From Methylobacterium soli (lineage in GTDB: Bacteria > Pseudomonadota > Alphaproteobacteria > Rhizobiales > Beijerinckiaceae), in NCBI RefSeq assembly GCF_008806385.1, contig NZ_VZZK01000011.1:1-64000 (forward strand): a stretch of DNA of 64,000 bases, written 5' to 3'. Below are positions 25,282 to 34,239 of the stretch, piece by piece. Position numbers and translations under genes: made by a program. Numbering within the stretch: position 1 is the stretch's first letter; each line of letters opens with the position of its first letter. The notes under the pieces were generated by a model. The model was given only the letters and a program-made list of their open reading frames with translations, had not been told where the DNA came from and searched no databases.

Positions 25282-26198
25282 GCGAGCGCTAGGGGCTCGA
25301 TCGCCTCGCTCGGGCGGGGCGCGCCTGCGGGCGCCTCAACCGGCGCGCCGACGAGCACGCTCTGGCGCTCCCGGGCGATGAAGGCCGACGGCATCTCGGC
25401 CTGCATGTCGGCCTCGACGCTGTGGAGCAGGGTGTCCGAGTGGCAGGGATGGAGGTGGATGATCGCCAGGGCCTTCACGCCCGCGGCCTTGGCGAGCTCG
25501 ACGCCCTTCTGCCACGTGGAATGACCCCAGCCGCGGCAGGTCGGATACTCGCAATCCGTGAACATGCCGTCATACACCATCAGGTCCGCGTCCCGGACGA
25601 AGTCGAGCAGGGCGGGGTCCGGCCAGGGGTCGGTGTGCTCGATGTCGCTGATGACGCAGAGGCGCTTGCCGCCATGCTCGAACCGGTAGCCGACCGAGCC
25701 CTGCGGGTGGTTCAGCAGGATCGTGTCCACGCGGGTGCCGTCCGGGAAGGTCAGCGGCTCGCCGGCCCGGAAGCCGTGATGGCGCATGGTGCAGGGCAGG
25801 ACGTCGAGGGTGACGGGAAATAGCGGCGGCGCGAACAGGCGCCCGAGCGCCTCCTCGGCGGAGGCGCCGTCGAGATTGCCGCAATAGGTGTTGAGCGTCC
25901 GCTCGGCATCGAAGATCGCCGGCTTGAAGAAGGGCAGCCCGCTGGTGTGGTCGAGATGGAGGTGGCTGAACAGGAGGTCGACCTGTTTCGGCAGGGCGTC
26001 GCGGTGGTGCTGGCCGCAATTGTAGAGGCCGGACCCGGCATCGATCAGGAACATGCGCTCGCCGCAGCGAACCTCCAGACAGGGGGTGCTGCCGCCGAAC
26101 TCGGCGTAACTGGAGCCGCTCACGGGCGTAGAGCCACGCACGCCCCAGAAGCGAAGGACAAGGCCGCCGTCCGAGGTTGGACTTTCCGACGTCATCAT
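25269..26198 (-). CDS. MBL-fold metal-dependent hydrolase
   Basis: 309 residues; start ATG 26198, with a second Met directly after. The metal-binding motif HLHLDH (in LLFSHLHLDHTSGLPFF) is intact, and further ligands appear in the SDIEHTDPW and IIHLHPCHSD segments. The fold begins VLRFWGVRGSTPVSG, typical of the phosphodiesterase or PhnP-like MBL subfamily. It is cytoplasmic. Substrate unknown; a cyclic-phosphodiester or ribonuclease-like role is possible for the family. Confidence 0.88.
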   Translation of the reverse strand: MMTSESPTSDGGLVLRFWGVRGSTPVSGSSYAEFGGSTPCLEVRCGERMFLIDAGSGLYNCGQHHRDALPKQVDLLFSHLHLDHTSGLPFFKPAIFDAERTLNTYCGNLDGASAEEALGRLFAPPLFPVTLDVLPCTMRHHGFRAGEPLTFPDGTRVDTILLNHPQGSVGYRFEHGGKRLCVISDIEHTDPWPDPALLDFVRDADLMVYDGMFTDCEYPTCRGWGHSTWQKGVELAKAAGVKALAIIHLHPCHSDTLLHSVEADMQAEMPSAFIARERQSVLVGAPVEAPAGAPRPSEAIEPLALARIA

Positions 26199-26402
26199 CA
26201 CGGTTCGTTTTACCAATCGACCTGATCTCGAGCGATCAGGAACCTGTCGCCGCGCCTCCGTCAATGCGTCTGCGCGGGTCGGCCGAATGGCCAGGAGCGG
26301 CTCGCGCTCTCTATAGAGTGTTGAGGTGGTGAGGGGCCACCGGCCCTGATGTGCGTGTCCGCACACCGCAAATGCCGCATCCCGCGTGTTTTCCCAGTGA
26401 TT

Positions 26403-27593
26403 TCAGCGCTGAGCCACCAACTCGCGAGACGCGATCGGGCTCCGTTCGAGGGGCCGGGTGGTGCCGGCGAGGTCCGCCTGGAGCCAGCGCGGCAGGGTCT
26501 GCGTATAGGCCGCGAGCATCGGTCCGAACCGGTCGGGCGCCTGCGCGTAGGCGGGCACGAAACCGCCGGCGCGCCGCGCGAGCGAGAGCGGGGAATCCGG
26601 CCCGATCCAGGCGGCCCAGACAGACTCCGGCACGGGCGCGGGCGCGCGCCGCGCCGGGATCACCACGACCTCCTGGCCCGCATAGGCCAGGGCCTCCGGC
26701 CGGCTGACCTCCCCGAGCGAGACGCCCTTGGCGGCGAGCGCCGCCCAGAAGGCGTGCTGGCCGCCGTCGGAATAGGTCGTGCGCACGGCGGCCGCGCCAT
26801 CCTCCACCAGGGCGGCGATGCGCGCCTCCTCCACGGCGCGCCGGAGCGCGACCGCGTTCTCCTTGGCGGGGTCGCGCGAGGGCGCGAAGACGTAGCGGCC
26901 GCCCTCGACGCCGACCTGGAGCTCGTCGCCGGTCGCCTCGAACCGGTCCGAGCCCTCCTTGAGCTGGCGCCAGAAGGCAATGTTCGGGTCGGTCCGGTGG
27001 CGCGCCATGTTCGCCGCCGTCATGCGGAACGGGTAGGATTGAAACTGGAAGGCCGCCTGCCCGCCATTCAGGGCATCGCGGGCGATGGCGTAAATCTCGC
27101 CGACCGATTGGTCGGTCATCGCGAAGCAGCCCATCGACGAACAGACCCCGTGCACCATCACGGCCGAACCGGTGCCGCCATGGGCGCGGTCGTAGGCGTT
27201 GGGATAGCCGACGTCGAAGGAGAGATAGTAGCGGGAATTCGGGTTCATCTGGCGCTTGGGCACCGTGTAGAACCCTTCCGGCGTCTGCCGGTCGCCGTTC
27301 TTGCGCTTGGGCCCGAGCTGGCCGGACCAGCGGCAGATCGGGAAGGCCTTCACCAGCACGAAGCGGCCGGCCGGGTTTTTCTTCCAGACCTCAATCTCGG
27401 ATTCGCGCTTGAAGGCCCGGAACAGAACCGGGGACTGGGCTGTCACGCCCTTGGCGGCCATCGCGGCCAGGGTCGCGGCCGGGATCGGTGCCTCGGCCTT
27501 GGCGTTCTGCGCCCGGGCGCCGCCGATGGGCAGCCCGAGAAGCAGCCCGAGGCAAGCGAGCCGGAGACCCTTTGCGGGTGAGGGAAGGTGCAT
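26403..27593 (-). CDS. L,D-transpeptidase (YkuD) family protein
   Basis: 396 residues from ATG 27593. Signal peptide (LRLACLGLLLGLPIGGARAQ). The YkuD catalytic signature is present: VMVHGVCSSMGCFAMT, with the His and the active Cys, after KAFPICRWSGQLGPKRKNGDRQTPEGFY. The fold sits in residues about 55-200. The C-terminal half (residues 210-396) is an extra domain without a known name. It acts in the periplasm, probably on peptidoglycan or its attachment to outer-membrane proteins. Confidence 0.88.
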   Translation of the reverse strand: MHLPSPAKGLRLACLGLLLGLPIGGARAQNAKAEAPIPAATLAAMAAKGVTAQSPVLFRAFKRESEIEVWKKNPAGRFVLVKAFPICRWSGQLGPKRKNGDRQTPEGFYTVPKRQMNPNSRYYLSFDVGYPNAYDRAHGGTGSAVMVHGVCSSMGCFAMTDQSVGEIYAIARDALNGGQAAFQFQSYPFRMTAANMARHRTDPNIAFWRQLKEGSDRFEATGDELQVGVEGGRYVFAPSRDPAKENAVALRRAVEEARIAALVEDGAAAVRTTYSDGGQHAFWAALAAKGVSLGEVSRPEALAYAGQEVVVIPARRAPAPVPESVWAAWIGPDSPLSLARRAGGFVPAYAQAPDRFGPMLAAYTQTLPRWLQADLAGTTRPLERSPIASRELVAQR

Positions 27594-27729
27594 GCGTGGC
27601 CCGACGAGACGGCAGAGCTTGTAGCAGCCCCGCCGACGGCGCGCGAGACGCGCCTGCCGGGCTACGCTGACGGCCCAATGGGGCGGGGTTGAGGCCGCCG
27701 CCAGAGCGCCGCCCGCCCAAGCCGGGGCC

Positions 27730-30312
27730 TCAGGCCGGCACCGCCTCCGCAATCACGGCGTCTGCCGGCACCACGGTGTTCCGCTCCACCGCGATCACCG
27801 CGTCGAAGGGCGGCAGGTCGCGCAGATCCGCCGTGTCCGGCAGGCAGACGATGAGGCCGCGCCCTTCGCGCGCGGCGCGCAGGCGCTCCAGCCGCTCGCG
27901 GAAATCCTCGGGCTTGCGCTCGTCGAGCAGGATGGCCACGACGGCGATGTCGGGGCGTCGCACGAGGCTGCGGGCGAGATCGATGGCGACGCGCTCGCGC
28001 GGGCCGATCGCCCCCTCCCCGAGGCTCGCGCCGGAGCCGGCGGTGGCGGGCTCGACCCGGCTGTCAAGGCCGAGGCGGTAGACCGACCGCTCCAACCCCT
28101 GCTCCGCGAGGACGCGGCGAACGAGCGCGCGCACCCGGGGCTCGGCGCCGGCCTCCCCGTAGGCGATGCGGCCGAACAGCAGGTTCTCCTCCAGGCTCGC
28201 GGCGGCGTTCAGCCGGCCCGGATCGTAGAACTCGACCTTGGGGCGAAATTTCTGCGGCAGCATCCGCGAGAAGGAGCGGCGCGCCTCGACGAGCCGCGCC
28301 TCGAAATCCGCATCGATCAGGCCGAAGCGGTGCCGGGTCTCGCTGTAGCGCAGGGACAGGCCGATCAGCCGCTCGCGGTCGCGCTGGCCGGCCGGCCCCC
28401 GGCGCCAGCCGCTCGCCTCCGTCTGCCGGGCGACGAGGTCCTCGAAATAGCCGCGCTCGGCCGCCGGGAACAGCGAGAACGCGTCGAAGAGCGGGTGGTC
28501 GTTCGGCAGGTCGGCGAAGATCTCGATGGTGGAGCGAGCCACCTGCAGGCCGATCTCGCTGAGGGGACGGGTGAGGTCCTCCGCCTCCAGCACCGCCCGC
28601 AGGTAGGGGTGGCGCGCGAGGTTCGCCTGCGCGAAGGCGGTGCCGACCGGCTCGCCGAACAGGATGTTCTCGCCGACCGTGGCCTGATGATTGTAGCGGG
28701 CGGGATCGAAGGGCTCGACCAACCGCTCCGCCTGGTCGGCTTCCAGAGCGTCGCGGACCGCGTGGCGGGCCGCCACGATCGCGCGGGCGAGATCGGGCTC
28801 GGCGGCGGGATCGACCTTGCCGACGAGCCCGCGGGTATACGCGAGGGCGTCGAGCCCGGTGAGGCGCAGGATCTCGACGAGGTCCGCCTCGTCCGGCGTT
28901 CCCTCCGGATCGGTGCCGTAGAGGATGTTCTGGCGCAGCGAGCCCTCCATCAGGATGGCCTCGCCGGCCGCGAAGGCGATGCGCCGCGCCCGCTCGGACG
29001 GATCGAAGCTGCGCAGGTCGTGCCCATCATAGGTGACCGACCCCGCGGTCGGCTCGACCTGACCCGCCAGCACCGCCGCCAGCACGCGGCTGCCGCTGCC
29101 GCGCCCGCCCGTCACAGCGACGTGGGCCGGCATCGCGAGGCGCAAATCGACGCCGAGCAGGCGCTCGCCCGTGGTCGAATCGTAGGCGCCGACGCCGCTC
29201 GCAACCAAGTCGCCCTGCCGCGGGACCGGCACGCTCTGCGCGCCCGGGCGCAAGCGCCGGCCCTCGAGCCCGCGCCGCGCCCGCGTGATCTCCTCGAAGA
29301 TCGGACGCACCCCCTCGCGCACGAACCAGAAGCGCAGGCTCGCGGCGATCATCAGCGCGGCGACCGCGAAGGCGCTCGCCGCCGCCACGAGGGCGCCGGG
29401 CTCGACGATGGCGGCGGGCGGCGCGCCGCCGCCCGCCCCGCGCCACAGCGCGCTCCCGAGGAGGATGGCCGGCAGCAGCACCGCGAGGGCGATGGCCGGC
29501 GCCCGCGCGTAGGCGAGGCGCTTCTCGGCCCGCGCGAAAGCCCCGCGGCTCGCCAGCATCTTGCCCCGCAGGCGCGCGCGCTCGTAGGCCGCCGCGCCGT
29601 GGACGCGCACCGCCGGCATGCGCCGCACGAGATCGACGAGGATGCGCTCGGCCGCCGCGCTCTCGGTCCGCCGCAGATTGGTGCGCACCCGGCTGCGTCC
29701 CAGGATCAGGGCGTGGGCGAGCCCCACCCCCAAGAGGCCGACGGCCACGGCCGGGACGAGCCGCGGGGCGGCGAGCGCCGCCATCAGCAGGGCCAGCAGG
29801 ATCGACCCGAGCGTCATCGCGGGGACGAGAAGCCCCACGGCCAGGAGGCCGTCGATGCGCGACAGGGCGTCGCCGACGAGGTGGGCGAGGCTGCGCGCCT
29901 CGTCGCGGGCGCCGACGGGCGCGCCGAGGATCGCGCTGCTCGCGACCTCCCGCAACCGCGCGGCCGCCCGGGACTGCGCCGAGAAACACAGGTACCCGAC
30001 GCCCCAGGCGAGGCCCGCGAGGGCGAGCGCGATCAGGGCGAGCCCGACGAAGCCCGCGAGTTCGAGCTGCAGCGGGTCGAGGGACCAGCCCGCGGCGAGA
30101 ACGAAGTCAGGCCGATCGCCGGGCAGCGGCAGCACCACGCGCAGGAAGGGCAGCGCGCCGCCATCGTCGCGGGTGAGGACGCCGATGAGGTCGCGCAGGC
30201 AGAGCAGCGCCAGGGCACAGAGCGGCCCCCCGACACCGAGCGCCAGCCCGATCGCGGCCGCGTGCCGGCCCGGCGCGGCGCGCCAGGCGAAGAGGATCGG
30301 GTCACGTTCCAT
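27730..30312 (-). CDS. ABC exporter-like protein with degenerate nucleotide-binding domain
   Basis: 860 residues from ATG 30312. Residues 1-340 are an ABC-exporter transmembrane domain of about six helices. The C-terminal NBD is abnormal. The Walker A site reads GGRGSGSR (402-409), with Ser408 in place of the essential Lys. Three copies of an ENxL(Y/F)G-like motif occur (462-466, 548-553, 709-714) where an ordinary exporter has one. The signature region is SLGEGAIGPRERVAIDLARS (763-782), not LSGGQ. The Walker-B-like IAVVAILLDE (789-798) keeps Asp-Glu. It could be a pseudo-ATPase or a partner of another ABC half-transporter. No partner gene is adjacent. Confidence 0.8.
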   Translation of the reverse strand: MERDPILFAWRAAPGRHAAAIGLALGVGGPLCALALLCLRDLIGVLTRDDGGALPFLRVVLPLPGDRPDFVLAAGWSLDPLQLELAGFVGLALIALALAGLAWGVGYLCFSAQSRAAARLREVASSAILGAPVGARDEARSLAHLVGDALSRIDGLLAVGLLVPAMTLGSILLALLMAALAAPRLVPAVAVGLLGVGLAHALILGRSRVRTNLRRTESAAAERILVDLVRRMPAVRVHGAAAYERARLRGKMLASRGAFARAEKRLAYARAPAIALAVLLPAILLGSALWRGAGGGAPPAAIVEPGALVAAASAFAVAALMIAASLRFWFVREGVRPIFEEITRARRGLEGRRLRPGAQSVPVPRQGDLVASGVGAYDSTTGERLLGVDLRLAMPAHVAVTGGRGSGSRVLAAVLAGQVEPTAGSVTYDGHDLRSFDPSERARRIAFAAGEAILMEGSLRQNILYGTDPEGTPDEADLVEILRLTGLDALAYTRGLVGKVDPAAEPDLARAIVAARHAVRDALEADQAERLVEPFDPARYNHQATVGENILFGEPVGTAFAQANLARHPYLRAVLEAEDLTRPLSEIGLQVARSTIEIFADLPNDHPLFDAFSLFPAAERGYFEDLVARQTEASGWRRGPAGQRDRERLIGLSLRYSETRHRFGLIDADFEARLVEARRSFSRMLPQKFRPKVEFYDPGRLNAAASLEENLLFGRIAYGEAGAEPRVRALVRRVLAEQGLERSVYRLGLDSRVEPATAGSGASLGEGAIGPRERVAIDLARSLVRRPDIAVVAILLDERKPEDFRERLERLRAAREGRGLIVCLPDTADLRDLPPFDAVIAVERNTVVPADAVIAEAVPA

Positions 30313-30640
30313 CGTCGCCCCTGCCCGGCCGGAGGCGCGGGCTCTCATCAGAACTGGGGCTTAGTGGATCGGGCTGCCGAGGCAAAGCGTGTCAGCGCAC
30401 GCGGCTGACGGCTTTGTGAGTCCCTCGGCCCGTCAGGCCTTTGCCATGAAGACTCCGGTTCCTGGACTGGCCCGCGACGGACGGGCCGGCCTTCCGGCAT
30501 TGATTTATGATAGGGACGCCCTTCCTAAGCTCGGGCACAGAACTGGCTGGACGCGCCGGGTCGGCGAAGACGGGAAGTAGCGGATTGCGGCACTCCGATC
30601 CCGTATCTGAGGTTCGCGGCCCCGGCCGAGGAGCCCTCTG
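30313..30640. other. Divergent promoter region between the ABC gene and the act operon
   Basis: About 330 bases without a gene. It contains the inverted repeat at 30383-30416 and a possible -10 element TATGAT at 30506-30511, without a good -35. The start of actA has GAGGAG 7 bases upstream. Transcription of both neighbours begins here. Confidence 0.5.
30383..30416. promoter_or_regulatory. Inverted repeat, candidate operator
   Basis: CAAAGC, then GTCAGC, a 7-base spacer, then GCTGAC and GCTTTG: two nested half-sites that mirror each other, with a one-base difference in the gaps. It sits in the region shared by two divergent genes, so it is better explained as a protein-binding site than as a terminator. 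Confidence 0.45.
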
Positions 30641-31300
30641 ATGGCGCAGCTCTTCTCGCCCGGCGCCGACGCGATCTATCGCCTGACGCTCCTCACCGCC
30701 CTCGCGTGCCTGGCCGGCGTGCCGATGGTCGCGGCCGGCATCGTGCGGTCGGACTACGTCACGGGGGTCGGGGTCGCGCCACCGCAGCCCGCGCCGTTCA
30801 GCCACAAGCACCATTCGGGCGAGCTCGGCGTCGATTGCCGCTACTGCCACACCACGGTGGAGACCCAGGCCACCGCCGGCCTGCCCCCGACCCATACCTG
30901 CATGACCTGCCATTCGCAGATCTGGACGGGCTCGGACATGCTCAAGCCCGTGCGGGACAGCTACGCCCGGAACGAGCCCCTGCAATGGGTGCGCCTGAAC
31001 CGGCTGCCGCAATATGTCTATTACAACCATTCCGTGCACGTGACGAAGGGCATCGGCTGCTCCACCTGCCACGGGGACGTCACCACGATGCAGATGACGT
31101 ACCGGGCCAACGCCTTCGAGATGCAGTTTTGCCTCGATTGCCACCGGAACCCCGAGAAGTACGTCCGCACCCCGGATCAGGTCTGGAACATGAACTGGAC
31201 GCCGCCGCCGGATCAGGCGACCCTCGGTCCGAAGCTCGTGGCGCAGAACCATATCCGCGGCGGGGAGCGCCTCGTCGAATGCTCCGTGTGCCACCGCTGA
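30641..31300 (+). CDS. actA: Alternative Complex III subunit ActA (pentaheme cytochrome c)
   Basis: 219 residues. An N-terminal membrane anchor (LTLLTALACLAGVPMVAAGIV) is followed by a periplasmic domain with five CxxCH heme sites: CRYCH, CMTCH, CSTCH, CLDCH and CSVCH. This count matches ActA. As part of Alternative Complex III it carries electrons from quinol oxidation towards a cytochrome c or oxidase. First gene of the operon and coupled to actB (TGATG). Confidence 0.93.
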   Translation: MAQLFSPGADAIYRLTLLTALACLAGVPMVAAGIVRSDYVTGVGVAPPQPAPFSHKHHSGELGVDCRYCHTTVETQATAGLPPTHTCMTCHSQIWTGSDMLKPVRDSYARNEPLQWVRLNRLPQYVYYNHSVHVTKGIGCSTCHGDVTTMQMTYRANAFEMQFCLDCHRNPEKYVRTPDQVWNMNWTPPPDQATLGPKLVAQNHIRGGERLVECSVCHR

Positions 31301-34239
31301 TGCGCGCCGACCTCGATCTCGCCGCCCTGCGGGCGCGGCTCGCGGGCGGCGACGGGCCGGCCTTCTGGCGCAGCCTCGACGCGGTGGCCGACACGCCGGA
31401 ATTCCGCGCCTACATCGCCGAGGAATTCCCGGCGGCGGCCCGGCTCGCGGCGGCGCCGGAGCGGCGCGGCTTCCTGAAGCTGATGGCGGCCTCCTTCGCG
31501 CTGGCGGGGCTCTCGGCCTGCGACGGGTTCGACGGGCGCCGGCACGAACTGCCCTACGTGAACCAGCCGGAGCGCATCCTCCCCGGCGCGTCGCTCAGCT
31601 ACGCCTCCTGCGCGGTGTTCGACGGTTTCGCCAACGGCGTCCTCGTCACCACCCGCAACGGGCGCCCGCTCAAGATCGAGGGCAATCCCGACCATCCCTG
31701 GACCCGCGGGGGCACCGACGTGCTGGGCCAGGCCTCGATCCTCGGGCTCTACGATCCGTTCCGGTCGCAGGCGGTGCAGCATCTCGGGCGCCCGAGTTCC
31801 TGGGCGGCGTTCCGGGGCGCGATGGCCGGTTTTCTCGCGGCGTGGCGGGAATCCGGCGGCCGCGGCCTCGCGCTGCTGACGGGGCCGATCACCTCGCCGG
31901 CCCTGGCGGCCGAGATCGCGCGCATCCGCGCGGCCTATCCGGGCCTGCGCTGGTTCTCGTCGGCGGGCGTGCCGCGCGACACCCTCTACGAGGGCGCGCG
32001 CCAGGCCTATGGACGGCCGCTGGAGACCCTGCCGCGCTTCGAGCGCGCCCGGGCCATCGTGTCGCTCGACGGCGACTTCCTCGATCTCGGGCCGGGACAG
32101 GTCGGGCTGTCGCGCCGCTGGATCGAGGCCCGGCGCGCCGCGCACGCGGCCGGCGGGCTCCTGCCGATGCATGCCGCCGCCCCCACCCCGAGCCTCACCA
32201 GCGCCAAGGCGGATCACGCGGTCGCGGCCGGCAATGCCGAGATCGCCCAGCTCGCCCGCGATCTTCTCAGCCTGCAGGAGGGCGGCTCCGCCACCCTCGC
32301 GGACGGCCCCCTCGGCGCCTGGCTGAAGGGTGCCGCCGGCGCGCTCGCGGCGGCGCGCGGCGCCGGCATCGTCACGGCGGGCCTCGCTCAGCCGGCGGAG
32401 GTCCATGCCCTCGTCCACCGCCTCAACGGCGCCCTCGGCAATACGGGGGCGAGTGTCGTCCATGTCGGCGCCGTGCCCCTGCTCGGGGCCGAGCCGGTCC
32501 CGGCTTTGGCCGAGGCCATCGGGCGCGGGGAGGTCCAGGCCCTGTTCATGCTCGGGGTCAACCCGGTCTACGATGCGCCGGCGCGCCTCGATTTCGGCAA
32601 GAGCCTCGCGCGGGTGCCGCTCAAGATCCATGCGGGCCTGTATGCCGACGAGACCGCGGCCTACGCGGATTGGCACCTTCCCCTCGCGCATCCCCTCGAG
32701 GCCTGGGGCGACGGCCGCGCCCTCGACGGCACCGTCGGGCTGATCCAGCCGATGATCGCGCCCCTGTATGAGGGCCGCGCCGCCCACGAGATCCTGGCGC
32801 TGCTCGATCGCGGCGAGCCGGGCGATGGCCGCGCGCTCCTGCGCGACCATTGGCGCGGGCCGGATCAGGACGACACGGCCTTCGAGGCCCGCTTCTCGGA
32901 GGCCCTGCGCCTCGGCTTCCTGCCGGATTCCGCGCTGCCGGTCGAGAACGTGGCGCTGACCGGCAGCGCGCCCGCCCCGGCTCAGCCCAGCGCCCCGGGC
33001 GACGCGATCGAGGTGGTGTTCCGGCCCGATCCCACGATCTGGGACGGGAGCGTGGCGGATCTCGGCTGGCTGCAGGAATTGCCCAAGCCCCTGACCAAGG
33101 TGGTGTGGGAGAACGTCGTCGCGCTGAGCCCGGTGCTCGCCGGGCGCCTCGCAATCACGACGGGCGACATCCTGCGCGTGGAGGCCGCGGGGGCGGCCGT
33201 CGAGGGGCCGGCCTGGGTTCTGCCCGGGCAGGCCGAGACCACCGTGACCCTCACGCTGGGCTATGGCCGCGCGGTGCCCGACCACCTCTCGAACGGGCTC
33301 GGCTACGACGCCACGCGGCTGCGCGCCGATGGCGGCTGGAGCCTGGCCGGCGCCACGCTCCGCAAGACCGGCGCGCGCCGGGCGCCCGCCACGACCCAGG
33401 ACCTCGGCACGATGCAGGGGCACGATTTCGTTCGGGTCCAGAATGTCGGCGCCCCGCCGGCCGGCGAGACGGACAGCTTCCGGCTCGCCTCGTTCTACCG
33501 GGCGCCCGAGGCCGCCGATCCGGGCCACGAGCGCGCCTGGGGCATGGTGATCGACCTCGATGCCTGCATCGGCTGCAATGCCTGCGTGACCGCCTGCCAG
33601 GCGGAGAACAACATCCCGGTGGTGGGCCGCGAGGAGGTCGAGCGCGGGCGCTGGATGGGCTGGATTCGGGTCGACCGCTACTACGCCGGCGGCCTCGACG
33701 CGCCCGACACCCATTTCCAGCCGGTGCCCTGCATGCATTGCGAGCAGGCGCCCTGCGAGGTCGGCTGCCCGGTCGAGGCGACGGTGCACGACAGCGAGGG
33801 CCTGAACCTGCAGGTCTACAATCGCTGCGTCGGCACCCGCACCTGCCAGAGCTACTGCCCCTACAAGGTGCGCCGCTTCAACTACCTCGACTATACCGGC
33901 GCGATGGCCCCGGTGGAGCAGCAGCAGCGCAACCCGGAGGTCACGGTCCGGGCCCGCGGGGTCATGGAGAAGTGCACCTACTGCGTCCAGCGCATCGCGG
34001 CTGCCCGGATCGATTCCGCCAAGGACGCGCACGCGCCGATCCCGGACGGCACCGTCGAGACCTCCTGCCAGAACGCCTGCCCGACCCGGGCGATCATCTT
34101 CGGGGATCTCTCGGATCCGGGCAGCCGCGTCTCGGCGGCGCGCCAGGACCCGCGCAACTACGCGCTCCTCGGCGAGTTGAACACGCGCCCGCGCACCACC
34201 TACCTGGCGAGCCTCGCGCCCGCCGCAAAGGACGGATGA
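31300..34239 (+). CDS. actB: Alternative Complex III subunit ActB (iron-sulfur, molybdopterin-like)
   Basis: 979 residues; ATG 31300 overlaps the actA stop. A twin-arginine signal (RRGFLKLMAASFALAGLSAC) with a lipobox-like Cys lies near residues 54-73 after an N-terminal arm (residues 1-50) of the kind found in ActB. Residues 80-700 resemble a molybdopterin oxidoreductase but ActB does not bind the cofactor. The C-terminal 250 residues carry four FeS sites: CIGCNACVTAC, CMHCEQAPCEVGC, CVGTRTCQSYC and CTYCVQRI with CQNAC. Periplasmic side of the complex. Overlaps the next gene by ATGA. Confidence 0.93.
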   Translation: MRADLDLAALRARLAGGDGPAFWRSLDAVADTPEFRAYIAEEFPAAARLAAAPERRGFLKLMAASFALAGLSACDGFDGRRHELPYVNQPERILPGASLSYASCAVFDGFANGVLVTTRNGRPLKIEGNPDHPWTRGGTDVLGQASILGLYDPFRSQAVQHLGRPSSWAAFRGAMAGFLAAWRESGGRGLALLTGPITSPALAAEIARIRAAYPGLRWFSSAGVPRDTLYEGARQAYGRPLETLPRFERARAIVSLDGDFLDLGPGQVGLSRRWIEARRAAHAAGGLLPMHAAAPTPSLTSAKADHAVAAGNAEIAQLARDLLSLQEGGSATLADGPLGAWLKGAAGALAAARGAGIVTAGLAQPAEVHALVHRLNGALGNTGASVVHVGAVPLLGAEPVPALAEAIGRGEVQALFMLGVNPVYDAPARLDFGKSLARVPLKIHAGLYADETAAYADWHLPLAHPLEAWGDGRALDGTVGLIQPMIAPLYEGRAAHEILALLDRGEPGDGRALLRDHWRGPDQDDTAFEARFSEALRLGFLPDSALPVENVALTGSAPAPAQPSAPGDAIEVVFRPDPTIWDGSVADLGWLQELPKPLTKVVWENVVALSPVLAGRLAITTGDILRVEAAGAAVEGPAWVLPGQAETTVTLTLGYGRAVPDHLSNGLGYDATRLRADGGWSLAGATLRKTGARRAPATTQDLGTMQGHDFVRVQNVGAPPAGETDSFRLASFYRAPEAADPGHERAWGMVIDLDACIGCNACVTACQAENNIPVVGREEVERGRWMGWIRVDRYYAGGLDAPDTHFQPVPCMHCEQAPCEVGCPVEATVHDSEGLNLQVYNRCVGTRTCQSYCPYKVRRFNYLDYTGAMAPVEQQQRNPEVTVRARGVMEKCTYCVQRIAAARIDSAKDAHAPIPDGTVETSCQNACPTRAIIFGDLSDPGSRVSAARQDPRNYALLGELNTRPRTTYLASLAPAAKDG

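Noticed and set aside
26325..26341. GGTGG/CCACC hairpin upstream of the MBL-fold gene
   Set aside because: Short stem, no tract, no clear role; occurs by chance in GC-rich sequence.
28330..30408. Long plus-strand open frame opposite the ABC-like gene
   Set aside because: Composition of Arg/Ala/Glu/Gly typical of antisense frames; it overlaps the start region of the real gene.
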